This document shows positions 31,615 to 41,355 of a DNA stretch of 64,000 nucleotides, in pieces. The position numbers were made by a program, and so were the translations under genes. Source of the DNA: Paenibacillus humicus NBRC 102415. Lineage in GTDB: Bacteria > Bacillota > Bacilli > Paenibacillales > Paenibacillaceae. Positions within the stretch are counted from its first letter, which is position 1. Each line of letters opens with the position of its first letter. A model generated the notes under the pieces. The model saw nothing but the letters and a program-made list of their open reading frames with translations, did no database searches and was not told where the DNA came from. The DNA lies in contig NZ_BIMD01000006.1 in assembly GCF_004000905.1 (NCBI RefSeq), positions 1 to 64,000 of the forward strand, written 5' to 3'.

Positions 31615-32216
31615 TCGACGCCAGATTGATGGCTCCGCTGCGCCGTCTCGGCTGGGGACTTACGCTCATCTTTATCGATATCCGGTTCGGAACCATTGAT
31701 ATTCTGCCTGACTTCATCGGCTGCCTGATGGCGGCTTCCGCGCTCGGGACTCTCGCTTCGAGCCATAAATCGTTCGGCAAAGCAAGGGCGGCAGCCTATA
31801 TTCAGGCTCTCTTGTCGCTGCCGGATCTGGTCCTGAAATCGGATACGCTGACTGGCTTCGCTTCGGTACCGCTCGGCATGCATCTGTACGGCCAAGGCTT
31901 GACGCTGCTGCATACGCTTATGGCGTATTGGCTGTTCCAGGGCTTTCTGGCGCTGGCGAAGGAAGCCGGAGCTGTCGAGCTTGCGGGAACCATTGCCGGA
32001 CGCGGCAAGCTCTATCTGGCTTGCAGCGTCCTGCAGCTCTTGGCATACCCGTATCTGCTGAACTTCAACGATCAGGGCTGGATGGTTGCATTCGGCGCTT
32101 TTGTCGTCTTTTTGCTCCTGCTGGAACTGCTGCTGCTGCGGATTCCGTTCCGGCTGGCCAAGCTGCCGCCTAGGGAAGAGGAAGAGAAGGGGAGGATCAT
32201 CGATTGGAAAGCATGA
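31611..32216 (+). CDS. Polytopic hypothetical membrane protein
   Basis: 201 residues with about five hydrophobic segments (near 15-35, 40-55, 62-78, 95-118, 130-180). I do not recognise a family. The start ATG overlaps the upstream gene and its stop lies inside the acetyltransferase gene, so the three form one transcription unit. Confidence 0.65.
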   Translation: MIDARLMAPLRRLGWGLTLIFIDIRFGTIDILPDFIGCLMAASALGTLASSHKSFGKARAAAYIQALLSLPDLVLKSDTLTGFASVPLGMHLYGQGLTLLHTLMAYWLFQGFLALAKEAGAVELAGTIAGRGKLYLACSVLQLLAYPYLLNFNDQGWMVAFGAFVVFLLLLELLLLRIPFRLAKLPPREEEEKGRIIDWKA

Positions 32217-32674
32217 GATCAATAAAACGCTTGATGCGGGGAGAGCCGCTTCCTCTGGAGCTGCTGCTGCTAGCCGATCCCGCACGGGATCTCGTCGAGG
32301 AATATGCCGGGCGCGGGGAATGCTGGGTGCTGGAAGATGAAGAAGCGCATGCCGCCATCGGGGTGTACGTCCTGATCCGTACCCGTCCGGCAACGGCTGA
32401 GCTCGTGAACGTGGCCGTCTCCGAGTCCCATCAGGGACGCGGCATCGGCAAGAAGCTCGTGCTTCATGCCGTCGAACGCGCTCGTGAGATCGGCATGGCG
32501 ACGATCGAGGTGGGCACGGGCAGCACGGGCATTGGCCAGATCGCGCTGTACCAGAAATGCGGGTTCCGGATAACCGGGGTGGACCGCGATTTTTTCATCC
32601 GGCATTATGAGGAGGAAATCATCGAGAACGGAATGATTCTGCGCGACATGCTCCGGTTTTCGATGGATTTGTAG
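32204..32674 (+). CDS. GNAT-family N-acetyltransferase
   Basis: 156 residues. The acetyl-CoA-binding motif A is VAVSESHQGRGIGKKLVLHAVERA (Q-x-x-G-x-G/A form) and motif B includes IALYQKCGFRITG. TTG at 32204 has GGGGAGGAT at ideal distance; an ATG at 32213 overlapping the upstream stop is the alternative. The substrate is unknown; the context of two membrane proteins gives no clear hint. Confidence 0.85.
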   Translation: MESMRSIKRLMRGEPLPLELLLLADPARDLVEEYAGRGECWVLEDEEAHAAIGVYVLIRTRPATAELVNVAVSESHQGRGIGKKLVLHAVERAREIGMATIEVGTGSTGIGQIALYQKCGFRITGVDRDFFIRHYEEEIIENGMILRDMLRFSMDL

Positions 32675-32791
32675 ACCTTATTCGTGTCGAATAATGATTG
32701 TTTATATTTCAATAGACATTTCTCCTATCAGCGTCGATAATAGACGGGGAGTTTCTAGAGATAGAGGTACAATCGACCTAAGTTGGGGGAT

Positions 32792-34141
32792 ATGAACATG
32801 ACAAACAAATTCAAACGAACGGCCGGGATATTGCTGGCATCCGCGGCGCTTGCGACCGGGGCAGCAGGCTTAGCGCCGGCAGCCTCGGCAGCGAAAGCTC
32901 CCATCAGCGTAACCTTGGACGGAGCTTTGCAGAAATACGATCAGTCGCCGATCCTGCTGGAAGGCTCCACGATGGTGCCTTTGAGAGGCATTTTCGAGGG
33001 ACTGGGAGCGAAGCTGTCGGTTTCGGGCAAAAAAATTACGGCGGTCAAGGGCCGCAAAACCGTCGTTCTGACAATCGGCGAAAAGACGGCGGTTATCAAC
33101 GGCCAAAAAGTCACGCTGGCCCAGCGCTCCGTCGTGCTGAAGGGGCGGACGCTCGTTCCTCTGCGCTTCGTCGGCGAAGCGCTTGGAGCGCATGTCAGCT
33201 GGAACGCCTCCAAGTCGCTCGTGACGATTACGAGCCAGACGCCGGAGGAGCTTCAGCTCGAGCTGGACGGATACGCCAACGGCTACGTCTTCAAGCAGGA
33301 TATCGCCGGTCTCAAGGGACTGATGGCGGACGGCTGGAAGATCGCGAAGAGCAAGGCGCCGCTGCTGAACAGCGTCGGATTCCGCAACGAGGAGATGATC
33401 CGCTTTTTCCTCGATCAGGGAGCATCGCTCCAGACCGCCGATCTGGACGAGAACGGCCAGAACGTGACGGTGTTCGATGTCGTTTCCTATCCGTACAAAT
33501 TCACTGCAACGGGTTATGCGGAGACGACGGAAGAGGCCGATCTGGCGACCGTGAAGCTTCTGCTCAGCTATAAGCCGGATATTCCGGCCATCGAAAAAGC
33601 TTACGGCTCCGTTCTGTGGCATGCCATCCTTTCCGGCAGAGCCTCTATCGTGACGGAGCTGCTGAAGGCCGGCGCCGGCGTCAAGGCATACGATGCCGGA
33701 GACTATTTCCCGCCGCTCATCGCGGCTACGACGGCGGTGGACAAGGACGGCAAGCGCATGCCTTCGATGGTGGAGCTGCTCCTCAAGAGCGGCGCGGATG
33801 CCAACGATTGCAACTGCGATGCTTCCCAGGACTACACCCCGCTCGAAAATGCCAGCCGTACGATGTACGACGAGGATGAATACGGGGAGTCCGTAGCTTA
33901 TGACCCCGATCCGGCCGTCGTGAAGCTGCTGCTGCAGTACGGGGCGGATCCGAAGCGCGACAATTCCCTCTACGAGGCTGTCGGCGCGGGCAGCCTGGAG
34001 ATCGCCAAGCTGCTGCTTGCAGCCGGCGCCGATCCGAACAAAGTCTATCCAAGCGCGGAGGAAACGCCGCTGGAATATGCCAAGGCCATCGAGGATGCGG
34101 ACATGATCGCTCTGCTCGAGGGAGCCGCCAAGCAAGCGTAA
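32792..34141 (+). CDS. Exported protein with copper-amine-oxidase N-terminal domain and ankyrin repeats
   Basis: 449 residues. There is a signal peptide (residues 1-33, ending near ASAAKA). A copper-amine-oxidase N-terminal-like domain (about 35-150) has the two hallmarks MVPLRGIFEGLGAKL and LVPLRFVGEALGAHVSWN. Several ankyrin-type units follow (SIVTELLKAGAGVK, MVELLLKSGADAN, AVVKLLLQYGADPK, EIAKLLLAAGADPN). It is probably a cell-surface protein-binding module; this domain mix is common in Paenibacillus, but no function is established. GGGGGAT precedes the ATG. Confidence 0.85.
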   Translation: MNMTNKFKRTAGILLASAALATGAAGLAPAASAAKAPISVTLDGALQKYDQSPILLEGSTMVPLRGIFEGLGAKLSVSGKKITAVKGRKTVVLTIGEKTAVINGQKVTLAQRSVVLKGRTLVPLRFVGEALGAHVSWNASKSLVTITSQTPEELQLELDGYANGYVFKQDIAGLKGLMADGWKIAKSKAPLLNSVGFRNEEMIRFFLDQGASLQTADLDENGQNVTVFDVVSYPYKFTATGYAETTEEADLATVKLLLSYKPDIPAIEKAYGSVLWHAILSGRASIVTELLKAGAGVKAYDAGDYFPPLIAATTAVDKDGKRMPSMVELLLKSGADANDCNCDASQDYTPLENASRTMYDEDEYGESVAYDPDPAVVKLLLQYGADPKRDNSLYEAVGAGSLEIAKLLLAAGADPNKVYPSAEETPLEYAKAIEDADMIALLEGAAKQA

Positions 34142-34213
34142 AGCGGCAGCTTTTCGAATTGCCCTTCAAAATGAAAAATGAACTCATCCTTGGATAGTCA
34201 GGAGGCTGCGGGC

Positions 34214-34711
34214 ATGGAACTCAACCCTGCCGACAGACTGCAGGAAGCCGTATCCTTGCGAGCAGAGGGCGACGCCGAGAAGGCGCGCCTCCTGCTTGCG
34301 AAGCTGGCGGATGCGCATCCGGAGGACGCGCAGATATGGTATCAGCTCGCCTGGACCCATGATTCGCTCGGGCTGGAGAGGGAGGCGGTGCCGCTGTACG
34401 AGAAGGCGCTGTCGCTCGGCTTGCCCGAAAAGGATGACATTGGCGCGAGACTCGGCCTCGGCAGCACGCTGAGGACGCTTGGCTCATACGGGGACTCCGA
34501 GAAGCTGCTTCGCGAGGCTTTGGCCAAGTACCCGCAGCGGCGGGAATTCAACGTGTTCTTGGCCATGACCCTGCATAATCTAGGCCGCCATGCCGAGGCG
34601 ATGGAGCTGCTCCTCGTGCAGCTGGCCGAGACGAGCTCCGACGAGGGGATCTCCTCGTACGGACGGGCTTTGAGCTTTTATTCCGACAAGTTGGATCGGG
34701 TTTGGAGTTGA
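34214..34711 (+). CDS. Tetratricopeptide repeat protein
   Basis: 165 residues of helical repeats; TPR-like units are visible at EDAQIWYQLAWTHDSLGLEREAVPLYEKALSLG and GLGSTLRTLGSYGDSEKLLREALAKYP. No signal peptide, so cytoplasmic. ATG at 34214 follows AGGAGG; an upstream ATG at 34178 lacks a ribosome binding site. A protein-protein interaction role is inferred from the repeats only. Confidence 0.8.
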   Translation: MELNPADRLQEAVSLRAEGDAEKARLLLAKLADAHPEDAQIWYQLAWTHDSLGLEREAVPLYEKALSLGLPEKDDIGARLGLGSTLRTLGSYGDSEKLLREALAKYPQRREFNVFLAMTLHNLGRHAEAMELLLVQLAETSSDEGISSYGRALSFYSDKLDRVWS

Positions 34712-34868
34712 AAAAAAGGCTTTACGTTCCGTTTTTTGCCATGTAATATGTACCATCAAACGGAAGGGTTTCTAGGGATCCGGGAAGCGGGCCGCCATGC
34801 GCCGCCCTCTCTTCGTCCGAACCGAGCGAAACCGCCGCGGCGCGATAGGCCGTGTACACCGTAGGGAT

Positions 34869-34929
34869 AAAAGACCTTCGGAAAGTTCCGCCTGCTTGGT
34901 CAGGCCGGCTTTTCGAAGGTCTTTTTTTT
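34869..34929 (+). terminator. Intrinsic terminator
   Basis: AAAAGACCTTCG pairs with CGAAGGTCTTTT across a loop of about 33 nt, followed by eight Ts. It separates the TPR gene from the ABC-2 operon; the rest of the 283-bp gap shows nothing else. Confidence 0.85.
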
Positions 34930-34994
34930 GCTATCCATACCCGGACTGAAGGCCTGATTCCAGCGGAAATCATAGACAGAAGGGGGCGTCGGAC

Positions 34995-36044
34995 ATGAAG
35001 GTGCTTGAGACAAAAGGGCTGAAAAAAACGTTCATGGTCAAGCGCAAGCAGCCTGGACTCGGGGGAAGCTTCCGCTCGCTGTGGAAGCCGGAGTGGGGAG
35101 AGAAGGAAGCGGTGAAAGGAATCGATCTTGCGGTAGAGGAAGGAGAGACGATCGCGTTCCTCGGTCCGAACGGCGCAGGCAAATCCACGACGATCAAGAT
35201 GCTCACCGGCATTCTGCATCCGACCTCGGGGGAGGCGAAGGTGCTTGGCTATACGCCCTGGCAGGAGCGCGGACGGCTGGCTTATCTCATCGGCACCGTA
35301 TTCGGGCAGAAATCACAGCTGTGGTACCACCTGCCGCCGAGCGATACGTTTGAGCTGATGAGCCGCATCTACGAGCTGGACCGGGACGTCTACCTGAGAC
35401 GGAAGGCTTCGCTCATCGAACGCTTCGATCTCGGTCCGTACCTGAACGTGCCGGTTCGGAAGCTGTCGCTCGGAGAGAGGATGCGCTGCGAGATCGCGGC
35501 CTCCTTCCTGCATGGACCGCGGCTGCTGTTCCTCGACGAGCCGACGATCGGGCTCGACGTCATCATCAAGGAGCGGATCCGCGAGCTCATCGCGGAGCTG
35601 AATCGGGAGGAAGGGACGACGGTCTTCCTGACCTCGCATGATGCGGGGGACATCGAGAAGCTGTGCCGCCGAGCGGTCGTCATCCATCACGGCGGCATCA
35701 TGGTCGACGGGCCGGTGGAGGGGCTGAAGCGGGACATTCTGAGGTACAAGACCGTGACGGTCAGGCTGGCGGGGGAGGGGCGAGGCTCCGGAGCCGCGGT
35801 CCAAGGCTTGGCCGGGACGGAGCTGCTGGAGGCGGAGGAAGGCGTCCTGAAGCTTTCGGTCGATCTGACGAGCACCGACATCGAAACGGTGCTGTCCCGG
35901 CTCATGGGAAGCATCCGCATCGCGGATGTAACGATCGAGGACCCGCCGATGGAAGAGGTCATCAAGACGCTATTCTCCAGAAGCCGCGATCATGATTCGG
36001 CGGCCGGTGGTTCATTTGGCGGGGAAGGAGGGGGGCTGCCATGA
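34995..36044 (+). CDS. ABC-2-type transporter ATP-binding protein (COG4586-like)
   Basis: 349 residues. It shows Walker A GPNGAGKST (near residue 60), a modified signature LSLGERMR, Walker B LLFLDEPTIGLD and H-loop TSHDAGD. The insertion PGLGGSFRSLWKPEWGEKEAV before Walker A is typical of the COG4586 family, whose partners are two ABC-2 permeases, here encoded next. The C-terminal extension is about 90 residues. The substrate is unknown. Confidence 0.87.
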   Translation: MKVLETKGLKKTFMVKRKQPGLGGSFRSLWKPEWGEKEAVKGIDLAVEEGETIAFLGPNGAGKSTTIKMLTGILHPTSGEAKVLGYTPWQERGRLAYLIGTVFGQKSQLWYHLPPSDTFELMSRIYELDRDVYLRRKASLIERFDLGPYLNVPVRKLSLGERMRCEIAASFLHGPRLLFLDEPTIGLDVIIKERIRELIAELNREEGTTVFLTSHDAGDIEKLCRRAVVIHHGGIMVDGPVEGLKRDILRYKTVTVRLAGEGRGSGAAVQGLAGTELLEAEEGVLKLSVDLTSTDIETVLSRLMGSIRIADVTIEDPPMEEVIKTLFSRSRDHDSAAGGSFGGEGGGLP

Positions 36045-36943
36045 AAACGGAAGTCCAGAATCTCGAAGGAACAGTACGAGGATATGATCCGCTCGGCGAT
36101 CGCGGATGGGGACGGAGGAGGTACTCATCGCCAAAGGAAGCGGCGGTGCTGAAAGGGCGCAAATACGCCGCCGTCGGCACCATCACCTTCAAGCAGCAGA
36201 CGGCGTACATGGCGGATTTTCTCATCCGCTCCGTCTTTCTCCTGCTGATCCTGTTCATCTTCATGCAGCTGTGGAGCGCCGCCTACAGCGGGCAGGGGGG
36301 AGCGGAGGCGAGCATCGGAGGCTTCGTCCTGAGGGACATCATCTGGTATCTCGTCCTGACGGAGGCGTTCACGATGGCCTGTCCCCAGCAATGCACGAGA
36401 ATCGAGGAGGAGGTCAAAAGCGGAGGCGTCGCCGTCCGCCTGCTGACGCCGATATCCTATGTCGGTTATCAATATTTCTCCTATATGGGCGAGGCGCTGC
36501 TCCGCTTCGGCGTCAATCTCGCCGCAGGCATGCTGATCGGCTGGCTGATGGTCGGACCGCCGGATTTCGGCTTCGGCTGGGCGGGCATGGCGGCGCTCGG
36601 CCTCGGCTCCTTCACGATTGCTTACCTGCTCAACATGTCCATCGCGCTGTGCGCTTTCTGGGTCGAGGAGACCCGCGGCCTGGAGTTCGTCCTGCAGAAG
36701 CTGCAGTTCACGGTCGGCGGCATGCTCATTCCGCTCGATCTCATGCCGCACTGGCTGCAGCAGATCTGCGCATGGCTGCCGTTCCAGGCAGTGCTGTACT
36801 TCCCGGCGAAGACGGCCGTGGGCGGAATGGGCGCCTTGGGGGCATTTCTCGGCATCCAGATGATCTGGATCGTGCTGCTCGGCGCGCTGGTCGCCTGGAT
36901 CTACTCGAGGGGAGTGAGAAGGCTGAATGTCAACGGAGGCTAG
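36041..36943 (+). CDS. ABC-2 family permease
   Basis: 300 residues with six predicted helices (about 65-85, 100-115, 150-180, 188-215, 230-250, 265-290). CPQQCTRIEEEVKSGGVAVRLLTPISY is the conserved region after helix 2 in this permease family. The N-terminal 40 residues are hydrophilic and atypical; the ATG at 36041 overlaps the ATPase stop, but a later internal start cannot be excluded. Partner of the neighbouring permease. Confidence 0.8.
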   Translation: MKTEVQNLEGTVRGYDPLGDRGWGRRRYSSPKEAAVLKGRKYAAVGTITFKQQTAYMADFLIRSVFLLLILFIFMQLWSAAYSGQGGAEASIGGFVLRDIIWYLVLTEAFTMACPQQCTRIEEEVKSGGVAVRLLTPISYVGYQYFSYMGEALLRFGVNLAAGMLIGWLMVGPPDFGFGWAGMAALGLGSFTIAYLLNMSIALCAFWVEETRGLEFVLQKLQFTVGGMLIPLDLMPHWLQQICAWLPFQAVLYFPAKTAVGGMGALGAFLGIQMIWIVLLGALVAWIYSRGVRRLNVNGG

Positions 36944-37742
36944 AAAAGGAAGCTTGCGAAAGGGAACGCTGCCGTTCCTGCTTACCTGCTGGAAGCTCAA
37001 TCTGGCGGGGGCGATGGAATTCCGGCTCAGCTTTTTCATGACGGCCGGCATGATGTTCCTGAACAATGTCATCTGGATCGTGTTCTGGGGCATTTTCTTC
37101 AGCCGCTTTCCGTCGGTCAACGGCTGGGAGCTGAGCGATGTCATGATGATGTGGGCCGTCGGCACGGGCGGCTTCGGCTGGGCGAGCATGCTGTTCGGCA
37201 ATTTCAACCGCATCGCCTTCATCACCTCAAGGGGAGAGCTTGATGTGTATTTGACCCAGCCGAAGCCGGTGCTGCTCAATGTGCTGGCAAGCCGCATGTC
37301 CCTTACGGCCATCGGCGATTTTTTGTTCGGCTGGGCGATTTACGCGTACGCAGGCGATCATTCTCTCGGGGGCCTGCTGCGTTACCTGCTTGCTTTGCTG
37401 CTGGCCGGCCTGATCTTTCTGTTCTTCAATGTCGCGGCGGGCTCGCTCGCGTTCTTCATCGGCAACGCGGAGGGAATCGCGTTCCAGCTGTTCAACGGCC
37501 ATCTGGCCTTTACGACGTATCCGACGGATATTTTCAAAGGGGCGGTGCGGCTCATCCTGTTCACGGTCATCCCGGCGGGTTTCATCAGCTACATGCCGAT
37601 CGGGCTGCTGCGGGGCTGGCAGGGAGATTATCTGCTGCTCGCGACCGGTGCCGCGGCGCTGCTCGCCGCCGGCTCCATCGGCTTCTTCTACTGGGGGCTG
37701 AGGAGGTACAGTTCGGGCAATATGATGACGATGCGAAGCTGA
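36927..37742 (+). CDS. ABC-2 family permease, second subunit
   Basis: 271 residues with six helices and the family stretch RIAFITSRGELDVYLTQPKPVLLNVLASR. It overlaps the upstream permease by 17 bp, completing a three-gene exporter operon (ATPase plus a permease heterodimer). The gap to the convergent glycosyltransferase contains no clear terminator. Confidence 0.8.
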   Translation: MSTEARKGSLRKGTLPFLLTCWKLNLAGAMEFRLSFFMTAGMMFLNNVIWIVFWGIFFSRFPSVNGWELSDVMMMWAVGTGGFGWASMLFGNFNRIAFITSRGELDVYLTQPKPVLLNVLASRMSLTAIGDFLFGWAIYAYAGDHSLGGLLRYLLALLLAGLIFLFFNVAAGSLAFFIGNAEGIAFQLFNGHLAFTTYPTDIFKGAVRLILFTVIPAGFISYMPIGLLRGWQGDYLLLATGAAALLAAGSIGFFYWGLRRYSSGNMMTMRS

Positions 37743-37964
37743 CGGGCTGGAGGCGCCGACGAGGCGTTGGATGCACGGCAAAAAAGCCTTCAGCCGCGGC
37801 TCGACTCCAGGTGAAACCGAATGCGGCAGGAGAGCCGGGCTGAAAGGGTTCCATTGTTTGGCTGACTGCGCATGTCTCGCCTGAAGCCGGATCGAGGCCG
37901 CCTTCAACCGGAGGGCGGCGCGCGGATGGCCCTTTATCCGGAACGGCCGCTATTCGTTGGCCGG

Positions 37965-38960
37965 CTACAGCCAGCCGGCGTAAAACCGCTCGTAGCCGTC
38001 TCTCATGACCTTATCCGAGAAGCGCTCGAAGGCATAGCCGCGGTTGTCGGATGAAACCTTGAGCGGGGATGCGGCCGCCATGTTCAGCAGCTCGAACCAG
38101 TTGCGCTCGTTGCCGGCGAACGTGTGCGTGGAGGAAATATGGCCGTAGCAAGGATGATCCGGCTTCACGACCAGCTTGCCCATCGCCATCGCTTCCGCCA
38201 GCGGCATGGAGAACGTATCGAAGACGCTGGAGCTCCAATATACTTTGGACGAGTTCATCAGCCCGAAGATGTCTTCTCGCGACAGCGCGAAGTGCAGCGT
38301 GACATTGGAAGGGATGTCGTAGCGCTTCATGCTTTCCCGGTAGCGCTGCCCGCCCATGACCATGACGACATCCTTGTCCGGATTGCGCCGGGCATATTCG
38401 ATCGGCAGCTCCGGCCTGCGGTTGGGCTCGTCCCGGCCGATCCAGAGGATGCGGTTGCCGATGACGGCATCCGGATCGTAATGCTTGCGGGCGAGATCGC
38501 CCTCGAAGCCGATCGGGATGACGTCCACGTCGGTGACGCCGTAGTCGGTCTTGAACAGTCCCTTGAGATAGTCCGTATGGACGACGGCCTTGTCCACGAT
38601 GGAATAGAAGGGCTTCATCATCTCGTACCCGGTCAAGTCCGGATGCGGGTAGGAGTGGGGAAACAGCACGCATTTGTCCACGAACATCTTGAGGTAGGTG
38701 AAGCCCGATACGGTATAGATGACCCGGTCGATCTTCTCCCGTTCCAGCTGCTCCAGCACGAGATCGTAATTGACGAGATCGCCCTTTTCGTATTCGTAGC
38801 CGGGAGCCTGGTCGTAATCGCTGACATGGCGCTCCGGCATGATATAGACGATTTCCACGCCCAGCTCACGGCTGAGCTCCTTCAGCCTTTCGGCGTAAAT
38901 CCGCGGCCCTTGCGCCTCGGCGAACTGGATTTTTCTCATCACTAGCCCTACTTTGATCAA
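37965..38960 (-). CDS. Glycosyltransferase-like protein (GT4-type C-terminal domain)
   Basis: 331 residues. The C-terminal half has a Rossmann domain opening with GNRILWIGRDEPNRRPEL and a nucleotide-sugar motif near the end, VFDTFSMPLAEAMAMGK, i.e. an E-x7-E element with Asp in the first place. The N-terminal half reads MIKVGLVMRKIQFAE. The TTG start at 38960 is placed by AGGAGGG 7 bp upstream on the minus strand. It is divergent from and almost adjacent to the accessory SecA gene; a role in glycosylating a SecA2-exported protein is a guess from context. Confidence 0.72.
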   Translation of the reverse strand: MIKVGLVMRKIQFAEAQGPRIYAERLKELSRELGVEIVYIMPERHVSDYDQAPGYEYEKGDLVNYDLVLEQLEREKIDRVIYTVSGFTYLKMFVDKCVLFPHSYPHPDLTGYEMMKPFYSIVDKAVVHTDYLKGLFKTDYGVTDVDVIPIGFEGDLARKHYDPDAVIGNRILWIGRDEPNRRPELPIEYARRNPDKDVVMVMGGQRYRESMKRYDIPSNVTLHFALSREDIFGLMNSSKVYWSSSVFDTFSMPLAEAMAMGKLVVKPDHPCYGHISSTHTFAGNERNWFELLNMAAASPLKVSSDNRGYAFERFSDKVMRDGYERFYAGWL

Positions 38961-39063
38961 TGGAAACCCTCCTGAATGTGTGCATCCTGCTGTCATTATA
39001 GAGCACTTTGGGAGAGAGGTTAAGCCGCCAAGCGCATTCCTGCCGAGGGGAGATCGAGTTTCT

Positions 39064-41355
39064 ATGAATAGAGCCGTCAAATGGATGCAAACATTCTATG
39101 ACCGCGATAACCGGACTAAGCTGAAAGTCTACCGGGACAAAGCGGAGCTCATCGGAAAACGGAATTTGAAAGCATGGGACGATCGACAGCTTCAGGCGGA
39201 ATCCGTCCGGCTGCAAAAAGAAGCCAAGTCCGGCACGCCTTTGGACGAGCTGCTAGTCGATGCCTATGCGCTGGTCTGCGAGGCCGCGAAGAGAAAGCTG
39301 GGATTGCAGCCTTACGATGTCCAGATCATGGCTGCCATCGCCCTGCACGAGAGGTTTTTGATCGAGCAGCATACCGGCGAAGGGAAAACGCTCTCTGCGG
39401 TCATGCCTGCTTACCTGAACGCGCTGACCGGGAAAGGCGTTCATGTGCTGACGTTCAACGATTATTTGGCCCATCGGGATGCGGAGTGGATGGGTCCGGT
39501 CTATCGTTTCCTGGGGCTGACGGTCAGCTCGGTTCAAGCGGGCATGAGCCTGTCCGGGAAACGGGAAGCGTACGCCAACGATATAACCTACGTTACGGCC
39601 AAAGAGGCGGGATTCGATTATTTGCGAGACACGATCGCGCTGAACGAAGCCGATATCGTGCATCGTCCGTTCCACTGCGTCATCGTCGACGAAGCGGATT
39701 CGCTGCTTCTCGACGAAGCGCGGGTGCCGCTGGTCATCGCCGGCGAGGCCGGCTCTTCCGGCAATGACGGCATCCGTTTCGCAGAGGCGGCCCGGCAGCT
39801 GCAGCAAGTCGAGCATTACGACTTCGACGAGTTCAAGCGGAACGTTTATTTGAATGAAGCCGGCTCGGCGAAAGCGGAGTCGCTGCTGGGCTGCGGCAAT
39901 TTGTACACAAGCCATAACAGTCATTTGCTGACGTCATTAAACTGCGCGCTGCATGTGGAATTGTTATTGAAGAAGGACGTCGATTACATCGTCCGGGACG
40001 GGGAAATCGAGCTGATCGACGAATATACCGGCCGCGTGGCGGAGAACAGGCATTTGCCGGATGGGCTGCAAGCCGCGCTTGCGGCCAAAGAAGGGCTGCA
40101 GTCGAAAGGCGGCGGGGAAATTCTCGGGACGATTACCCTTCAGCACTTCCTCAGCCTGTATCCGAAAATCTGCGGAATGACGGCTACCGCGCACGCTTCC
40201 GCAACGGAATTCGAAGAAATCTATGCGCTGCAGGTTGTGCAAATACCGCCGCACCGGCCAAACATTCGGATTGACCATCCGTTCCGGATCCATACCCATA
40301 AAGAAGCCAAACTCAAGGCGCTTGTTCACGAAATCTCGTCCGTCCATGCGACGGGACGCCCCATTCTCATTGGGACGTCAAGCGTCGAGGAGTCTGACAG
40401 GCTGGCGGAGGCGCTGGCGGCTGCCGACGTAACCTGCCACGTTCTGAATGCGAAAAATGACGCAAAAGAAGCCGAGATCATCGCCAAAGCGGGAGAAATC
40501 GGCGCCGTGACGGTATCGACGAATATGGCGGGACGCGGCGTCGACATCCGGCTCGGCGGCGGCAGCCCCGCGCAAGCCGAGGTTGTCGCCAAGCTGGGCG
40601 GACTGTACGTCATCGGCACGCATGTGAACGAAAGCGTGCGGATCGACGACCAGCTGCGCGGTCGCTCTGGCCGCCAGGGCGACCCGGGAGCTTCCGTATT
40701 TTTCGTAAGCCTGGAGGACGAGCTGCTGCTGCGGTTCGGCATCGATAAAGCGTATCGCAATCTCAGGCAGGATGAGGCTATCGACAAGCCGGTGCTCCGC
40801 AGCAAAATCGCGCATATTCAGCGCGTTGTTATGGGCCAGAACTTCCATATCCGCCAGGAACTGAACTGTTATTCGGATATGGTGGAGGAACAGAGGCGCA
40901 TTCTATACGAGGAGCGGCTCGGAATTTTGAAAGGCGAGACGCCGATGAGCCCTTCGGAGCAGCGGGTACGGCTGTTTTATATCGACAAGTTCTGGGCTGA
41001 CCATCTGGCTTACGTTTCTTACCTTCGCGAAGGCATCCATTTGGAGAGCCTTGCCGAGCGCAATCCAATCGCCGAATTTCATGCGCAAATCATCCAAGCC
41101 TACGAGCAAATTCCAGCTGAGATAGATCGAGAGTCGGCGGATATGCTCCTAAGGCTCGGGGGGGCGAACGATCCGGCAAAGTGGGAACAGCTCGGGCTGA
41201 AGAGCCCCGCTTCCACTCGGACTTATATTATCAACGACCAATACATTCAGAACAATCGCAGCTCATGGACAGCAGAAACAATAATGGCTTATTATATTCG
41301 CAAGATAATGAAGCCGGTATTGGACCGGGCATTCGCCGCGCTGAACAAAGGCTGA
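39064..41355 (+). CDS. secA2: Accessory SecA-like translocase ATPase (SecA2 type)
   Basis: 763 residues. Walker A HTGEGKT is at 103-109, the DEAD-box form VDEADSLLLDEAR near 205, SVEESDRLAEAL and the motif VI region IDDQLRGRSGRQGDPGAS follow. It lacks the roughly 60-residue C-terminal linker and Cys zinc finger of housekeeping SecA, which fits an accessory SecA2. ATG at 39064 has GGGGAGAT upstream; in-frame extension toward 38953 would overlap the divergent gene's promoter. No secY2 or asp genes are nearby, so it would have to use the main SecYEG channel. Confidence 0.85.
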   Translation: MNRAVKWMQTFYDRDNRTKLKVYRDKAELIGKRNLKAWDDRQLQAESVRLQKEAKSGTPLDELLVDAYALVCEAAKRKLGLQPYDVQIMAAIALHERFLIEQHTGEGKTLSAVMPAYLNALTGKGVHVLTFNDYLAHRDAEWMGPVYRFLGLTVSSVQAGMSLSGKREAYANDITYVTAKEAGFDYLRDTIALNEADIVHRPFHCVIVDEADSLLLDEARVPLVIAGEAGSSGNDGIRFAEAARQLQQVEHYDFDEFKRNVYLNEAGSAKAESLLGCGNLYTSHNSHLLTSLNCALHVELLLKKDVDYIVRDGEIELIDEYTGRVAENRHLPDGLQAALAAKEGLQSKGGGEILGTITLQHFLSLYPKICGMTATAHASATEFEEIYALQVVQIPPHRPNIRIDHPFRIHTHKEAKLKALVHEISSVHATGRPILIGTSSVEESDRLAEALAAADVTCHVLNAKNDAKEAEIIAKAGEIGAVTVSTNMAGRGVDIRLGGGSPAQAEVVAKLGGLYVIGTHVNESVRIDDQLRGRSGRQGDPGASVFFVSLEDELLLRFGIDKAYRNLRQDEAIDKPVLRSKIAHIQRVVMGQNFHIRQELNCYSDMVEEQRRILYEERLGILKGETPMSPSEQRVRLFYIDKFWADHLAYVSYLREGIHLESLAERNPIAEFHAQIIQAYEQIPAEIDRESADMLLRLGGANDPAKWEQLGLKSPASTRTYIINDQYIQNNRSSWTAETIMAYYIRKIMKPVLDRAFAALNKG

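Noticed and set aside
34722-35219. Minus-strand frame over the terminator and start of the ABC-2 ATPase
   Set aside because: It crosses a strong terminator and is antisense to a clear ATPase; it has no homology pattern.
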